A DNA stretch of 64,000 bases from Aeromonas hydrophila subsp. hydrophila ATCC 7966 (GTDB lineage Bacteria > Pseudomonadota > Gammaproteobacteria > Enterobacterales > Aeromonadaceae), in contig NC_008570.1 in NCBI RefSeq assembly GCF_000014805.1, positions 3,725,001-3,789,000 on the forward strand. Reading direction: 5' to 3'. The position numbers and the translations under genes were made by a program. Numbering within the stretch: the stretch's first letter is position 1; each line of letters opens with the position of its first letter. Positions 60,034-64,000 of this stretch are shown here, in pieces. Under the pieces are notes generated by a model. It had not been told where the DNA came from. It saw only the letters and a program-made list of their open reading frames with translations, and searched no databases.

Positions 60034-60071
60034 GTCTGACCCACCAGGCCGCCCACCGCGGCCACAGCAGA

Positions 60072-60096
60072 GAGGGGAGCCAATATGGCTCCCCTC
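60072..60096. terminator. Terminator hairpin after the YeaC-like gene
   Basis: GAGGGGAGCC-AATAT-GGCTCCCCTC lies between the convergent stops of the YeaC-like gene and the VWA-LRAT gene. T-rich tails are weak. Confidence 0.7.
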
Positions 60097-60129
60097 CTAT
60101 CTATCATGCTTCGAACACACTACCGTACC

Positions 60130-61800
60130 CTATAACACCACGACTTCGTCACTGAATCTGTCAGCAACTCGTTGACCATGGCAAAGTACCGAATAAATAG
60201 AACAATCCAGTATCTTCTTTCTAGTTTGCAGGTGCTCAATGTAGTCATCCGAAAGAACACAATCACCATCAGAGATCATCAGAATATCGGCCTTCTCGTA
60301 TTCCTTGGCATCCCTGATGATCTCACAGGCACGGTTCAGCGGTGTTTCAAAGTCCGTTCCGCCACCGAATCCCTGTCGCAAGAAATGGAGCAGCCCCGAA
60401 GCACTGTTTTCTTCATGTATGGCATATTCTCTCAACTCCCCATTGTCACCAAAGAGCACGACATGCAGAGAGCGCGCCTCTTGCTGCAGGACTGCCGATA
60501 CAGCAAGCAATAACGCCCTGGCTTTCAGTAGCGGAGCTCCGCTCATGCTACCGGATGTATCCAGGCAGGCGACCACAGGCCCTGTTCGTTTTTGCTCCAA
60601 CTCCAGCTGTTCACCCGAAGTACAAGTGGTTCCCTGCAACTCATAGGTCATCAAGTTTCGTTCCAGAAAACGGGCATAAAACAGGGTTTCCAGTGCCTCA
60701 TCCTCCAGATTAAGCAACTCTGTGGGGAGTACACGAGCCAGATCTTCACTGCGATGGGTACCGTGTACCTCACTTTTACTCGCGTGCGGGATCCGCGCCT
60801 GTTTTTTCTTCTCTTCCGAAATATAAGCTCGGCCCATCTTATAAGTTAACTCTTTAATGGCATGATTTTGCTGTAGCTGCTTGGCGAGCGGCTCAATATC
60901 ATCCTTACATAGCTTGAGATCGTTATACGAGAAATTGGCACCGGAACAGGCTAACAATAAGGCCTTGGACTTTTCATAGGTTGTATCTATATCGCCCAAT
61001 ATCTGACCATAACCAGTCAATTTTTTACGCATCTCGTCAGGGATTTCCTCATCGGCCAGCTCTGCCTCATAAGCTTTACACTCTGCCAACTCGGCACGAA
61101 GAGCGGCAATCATCTCCTCATTAAGAGGCCGGTTTTTAAGGTGATCCTCCTGTGCCAGCCAGTCCGGTTCCGGGGTCGGATTATCCGCCAGCGAGTCATC
61201 CCAGTCCCATAATCGCCATTTGGTTGCACCCAACTTGTATCTGGCAGACTCTTTTAGAGCCTTGATGGTCGGTTCCCAACTCTCGTCAATGATATTCACT
61301 GTTGATAACAGGTTATTAAACCAAGAAGAACCTCTATTTTTGGGCGAATGTTTGACACACCGGGCAGAAAAAACATGGCAATTCGCAAATACCAGACCAT
61401 AAAAGCCACGATCACCAATATGACTCTCGGCCTTGTGAGCCACCACCTCACAACTAACAGCTCCGTCACCGTCACAGGATACATAGATCTTGCGACCCAG
61501 TGTACTTTTGGATGTAAAACTGGCTGGGCCGCATCGATTAACAGTACCTTCAGCAATATCTGTGACTTCTATGTTGGCGATCTCTTGATCGCCAACATAG
61601 ATACCGGAATGTTCTGCACCTAACCAGAGATCGCAATAGAGCACGCTCCCTGGCTGTGGGGTTACCTGATCACGAAAATTGCTGTCAATAAAATATTTTA
61701 TACCCTTTATCCCGAATGGAATTGCAGCGGTAATACCACTGATACCTCGCCACAATGAACTGCGTATTCCAGCTAGTAGACCGAGCATAGCGCGTCTCAC
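60130..61800 (-). CDS. ViaA-like von Willebrand A protein with N-terminal LRAT/HRASLS-like domain
   Basis: A 556-residue protein. From the GTG start: an amphipathic N-terminal segment (about 1-45); an LRAT/HRASLS-like papain fold (about 50-150) with AEHSGIYVGD (candidate catalytic His64) and LVFANCHVFSARC (candidate Cys141), the family H...NCEHF pattern; a long helical linker; and a C-terminal VWA domain like E. coli ViaA, with ARVLPTELLNL, LDTSGSM (MIDAS DxSxS), FGGGTDFETPL and LMISDGD. The second His of LRAT enzymes is not obvious. It shares GTGA overlap with the ATPase gene, so the two are coupled. A MoxR-type partner is next door. Alternative starts 61806 (TTG) or 61788 (ATG). Confidence 0.85.
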   Translation of the reverse strand: MRRAMLGLLAGIRSSLWRGISGITAAIPFGIKGIKYFIDSNFRDQVTPQPGSVLYCDLWLGAEHSGIYVGDQEIANIEVTDIAEGTVNRCGPASFTSKSTLGRKIYVSCDGDGAVSCEVVAHKAESHIGDRGFYGLVFANCHVFSARCVKHSPKNRGSSWFNNLLSTVNIIDESWEPTIKALKESARYKLGATKWRLWDWDDSLADNPTPEPDWLAQEDHLKNRPLNEEMIAALRAELAECKAYEAELADEEIPDEMRKKLTGYGQILGDIDTTYEKSKALLLACSGANFSYNDLKLCKDDIEPLAKQLQQNHAIKELTYKMGRAYISEEKKKQARIPHASKSEVHGTHRSEDLARVLPTELLNLEDEALETLFYARFLERNLMTYELQGTTCTSGEQLELEQKRTGPVVACLDTSGSMSGAPLLKARALLLAVSAVLQQEARSLHVVLFGDNGELREYAIHEENSASGLLHFLRQGFGGGTDFETPLNRACEIIRDAKEYEKADILMISDGDCVLSDDYIEHLQTRKKILDCSIYSVLCHGQRVADRFSDEVVVL

Positions 61801-63938
61801 ACCCAAAGATTGGCGTTTATTTGTTGCAGTAGAGGACCAATTTTATCTTGCTCGGGTATAGTATGTTTTACAACTTTTTCCGCAGAGTTGAATCCTACGG
61901 ATTGCAGTATTGGGTTATTATTCTGTTCATCCCAATCCCAAACAGTATCAAAATCCCAATTCAGCGTGAATTCAAAAAAATACTTATTAAAATTGACAAA
62001 TGAAACTGTCTGCCCGTCTTTCCCATTAGCATCATTAAGTCGCTTCACCAAAGAAGTTTTATCAAGTGATGCATTATTCGAAAATTTATTGCTGGCAAGC
62101 ATCATTTCTTGAGTAGCCCCGAATACTGGACCATGAAACCCATAGATTGGCACGTTATTACCAAACGTTGAAAAAATATATCCCAATGCGCATGAATCTA
62201 TTTCACTATCGTGCATAGAATAAGAAAAACAAACCCCATAAATTCGACCAAAAAACGAGTTATCATAAGAATTTTCAATTTTACCAGATATGAAACAACG
62301 CATTACTTTACTATTTGATATTTCTCTAGCTACCGCACCACCTTCATCGCGCGATTTAAAATCTAGAATAAATGCAACATCACTAACTTTACAGTCATGA
62401 ACTAGATTGGCAAGCTTAGGCGAATTTGAATACCCTGATACTATACACTGTGAAATATTGCATTTCTTTATATCTTTCTTGGCAAGACTACCTTTAATAT
62501 TACAACCACTGATGTCACAATCATTTGCATTACCTAAAATCATCGATTGTTCCATTACGCAACTACTTATTTTACAACTGTTTGCCTGATTGGCCAATGA
62601 AAATCCAGCTAAGTAAAGATTCTTAACAGAAGATGTTGACTGAAATGAATCAAAGAGTGACTCTGATTTTTCTCGACCAACAATAGAAAAACCGGCACCA
62701 TCATAGTGCCCCTTAAAATCAATTGCAGTCCAGTTAGACACCGTAGATACATCGATATCTGCCATCTGCTTAAAATAATATCCTTGCAGCCCAACTTCTG
62801 GATTCCTTAAACGCAATAGCTCATCGAGATTATTAATTAATATGGGATCATGTTCCCCCCCCCCCCCTTTTAAGCCTTTAAATCTACTTATAAAATGGAG
62901 GTTTTCGATATTTTTAGTATATTTTATTGCAACATGAGTGTTGCTTGCATTAATATTGTTAGATTCTGCCACTTTAAGTTCATAAAGAATTTCGCTATAT
63001 TTTTTTAACGTATCAAAAATAAGCTTTTTCACCTCAACCATATTATCTTGAGAGCTCCATAAACAGTTACATAATAGTACTAGGTCCGATAGGTCGATCT
63101 CATCTCGATCGTTGGTCAATGCTGATATCTTTAGCAGCCGAATAACCTTGACTACACGCCTATCAGAGATCCCCTCTCTGCGATCCTCTTTAAATAACTC
63201 TTTATGTTTTTTCAAAATATCCAAAACCGCCCTCTGGATTAATTCCGGGGTCTTTACAATAGCAATCTTATTATCCAACTCAACTAATTCACCTAATGTC
63301 AATTTATTCAATTTTTCTAACTGCTCACCTTTTCTAACGGTAAATAACTTATGCAAATTATCTTCGCTCACATAATTAACAAAGCCGCGCAGTAAAAAGC
63401 GGTCATACAGTGCACTCAATTCTTCCTGCCCAGTAGGCAATTCGTTAGACGCTGCGATCAGGCTGCGTAGCGGCACCTTCTGCACTGCTGCCCCATTGTG
63501 ATAGATACGTTCGTTAAGAATGGTCAGCAAAGCATTAAGAATGGAGGAGCTGGCCTTAAATATCTCATCGAGAAACGCGACCTGCACCGATGGCAGATAC
63601 CCAGCCGTATTGCGCTCAAAACGATCCTCTTTCAGTTTGGAGATCGAGAGGGGGCCAAAGATCTCCTCGGGTGTTGAAAATTTGGTCAGCAGATATTCAA
63701 AATGACTGACCCCCTCTTTGTCATCATCCTTAAGCGCCTTGGCGACCTGACGAGAAATAAGGCTCTTTGCCGTTCCCGGTGGGCCCACCAGCAGTATGTT
63801 CTCTCCCGCCAATAACGAGAGCAAAGCAAGCTTCATCGCCTCGTCGCGCTCTACCAATCCTTCGTTAAGCTGTGCCAACAGAGTTGCCAGTTTTTGTTTG
63901 ATCTCGAGCATCTGCCGTTTCATCTCCCATTCAGTCAC
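61797..63938 (-). CDS. RavA-like MoxR AAA+ ATPase with C-terminal beta-helix-like repeat region
   Basis: A 713-residue protein. The N-terminal AAA+ (about 1-330) resembles RavA: Walker [25 protein letters not shown] (identical to RavA except one residue), Walker B VAFLDEIFKAS, ILNALLTILNER, sensor ASNELP and SDRRVVKVIRLLKISA. A run of four Gly coded by a G13 tract follows at residues 358-361. The C-terminal 340 residues hold short repeats of Cys/Ser/Asn-rich beta strands (DISGCNIKGS, KCNISQCIVSG, CKVSDV), unlike the LARA domain of RavA. AT-rich versus neighbours. Start is a GTG at 63938; an upstream short frame also overlaps it. Confidence 0.85.
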   Translation of the reverse strand: MTEWEMKRQMLEIKQKLATLLAQLNEGLVERDEAMKLALLSLLAGENILLVGPPGTAKSLISRQVAKALKDDDKEGVSHFEYLLTKFSTPEEIFGPLSISKLKEDRFERNTAGYLPSVQVAFLDEIFKASSSILNALLTILNERIYHNGAAVQKVPLRSLIAASNELPTGQEELSALYDRFLLRGFVNYVSEDNLHKLFTVRKGEQLEKLNKLTLGELVELDNKIAIVKTPELIQRAVLDILKKHKELFKEDRREGISDRRVVKVIRLLKISALTNDRDEIDLSDLVLLCNCLWSSQDNMVEVKKLIFDTLKKYSEILYELKVAESNNINASNTHVAIKYTKNIENLHFISRFKGLKGGGGEHDPILINNLDELLRLRNPEVGLQGYYFKQMADIDVSTVSNWTAIDFKGHYDGAGFSIVGREKSESLFDSFQSTSSVKNLYLAGFSLANQANSCKISSCVMEQSMILGNANDCDISGCNIKGSLAKKDIKKCNISQCIVSGYSNSPKLANLVHDCKVSDVAFILDFKSRDEGGAVAREISNSKVMRCFISGKIENSYDNSFFGRIYGVCFSYSMHDSEIDSCALGYIFSTFGNNVPIYGFHGPVFGATQEMMLASNKFSNNASLDKTSLVKRLNDANGKDGQTVSFVNFNKYFFEFTLNWDFDTVWDWDEQNNNPILQSVGFNSAEKVVKHTIPEQDKIGPLLQQINANLWV
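62855..62867 (-). repeat. Homopolymer tract (13 G on the coding strand) within the AAA+ gene
   Basis: Thirteen C on the plus strand, reading as GGG GGG GGG GGG G on the coding strand (codons 358-362). The tract sits exactly between the AAA+ module and the repeat domain. In-frame in this sequence; any change not a multiple of 3 would truncate the protein before the C-terminal domain. Confidence 0.95.
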
Positions 63939-64000
63939 GCGTTAACCACACCACACGGTGGATTCAAATTAACCCCACCAACGCAATCTATCATGAACAT
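63939..64000 (-). other. Short upstream frame open at the right edge
   Basis: The minus-strand frame reading MIDCVGGVNLNPPCGVVNA is open to the window edge and ends in TGA overlapping the GTG start of the ATPase (GTGA). It may be the end of an upstream gene or a leader peptide; too short to decide. Confidence 0.3.

Noticed and set aside
62855..62867. Frameshift error assumed at the G tract
   Set aside because: The present 13-base length keeps a single open frame across both domains, so no error needs to be assumed; a sequencing error is still possible.

Overview
The window looks like a chromosomal segment of an Aeromonas (Gammaproteobacteria, high G+C). The evidence is conserved housekeeping operons in gammaproteobacterial order, the polar-flagellar sodium stator pair pomAB beside xseB-ispA-dxs, a rib operon beside nusB-thiL-pgpA, and a secreted trypsin-like protease with a GlyGly-CTERM tail. 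I see no phage, transposon, CRISPR array or rRNA operon. Species is not resolvable from the sequence alone.

Layout. 0-8.8 kb (minus strand): rlmE-ftsH, folP-glmM, tpiA-secG-tRNA-Leu, then tRNA-fMet-rimP-nusA-infB (infB runs off the left edge). 8.9-15.5 kb: yhbY, a PilZ-like protein, greA, pomAB, and xseB-ispA-dxs feeding isoprenoid synthesis. 15.5-21 kb: a peptide-type ABC importer with a two-domain fused ATPase. 21.4-28.9 kb: nrdR-ribD-ribE-ribBA and ribH-nusB-thiL-pgpA, split by a secreted protease gene on the other strand. 29-31 kb: glyA and a ParB-like small gene. 31.3-38 kb: an accessory stretch (zinc-ribbon and GFA proteins, a TorD chaperone, membrane acyltransferase plus outer-membrane-like protein, a PAS-GGDEF-EAL protein). 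38-50.6 kb: acs, aroQ-accB-accC-yhdT-panF and prmA. The panF-prmA neighbourhood is separated by a PTS permease, a LysR regulator and an oxidoreductase, and by a 515-bp gap holding two orphan minus-strand terminators. 50.7-60 kb: maa, a gap with 100-bp tandem repeats, a nitroreductase, fadH, sppA, a Nudix hydrolase, a lipoprotein, gap and a YeaC-like gene.

The most unusual locus is at the right end (60.1-64 kb). It is a two-gene operon that resembles RavA-ViaA but has new domains. The AAA+ MoxR/RavA-like ATPase carries a C-terminal beta-helix-like repeat region in place of the usual RavA C-terminus. A run of 13 G sits in frame at the junction, which could make that region phase variable. The partner is a ViaA-like von Willebrand A protein with an N-terminal LRAT/HRASLS-like papain-fold domain (His and Cys visible). 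This suggests an ATPase-regulated, lipid- or protein-acyl-directed effector; that function is inference. The second-best anomaly is the 100-bp tandem repeat at 51.3-51.6 kb, whose units each carry a related ~22-30 codon frame.
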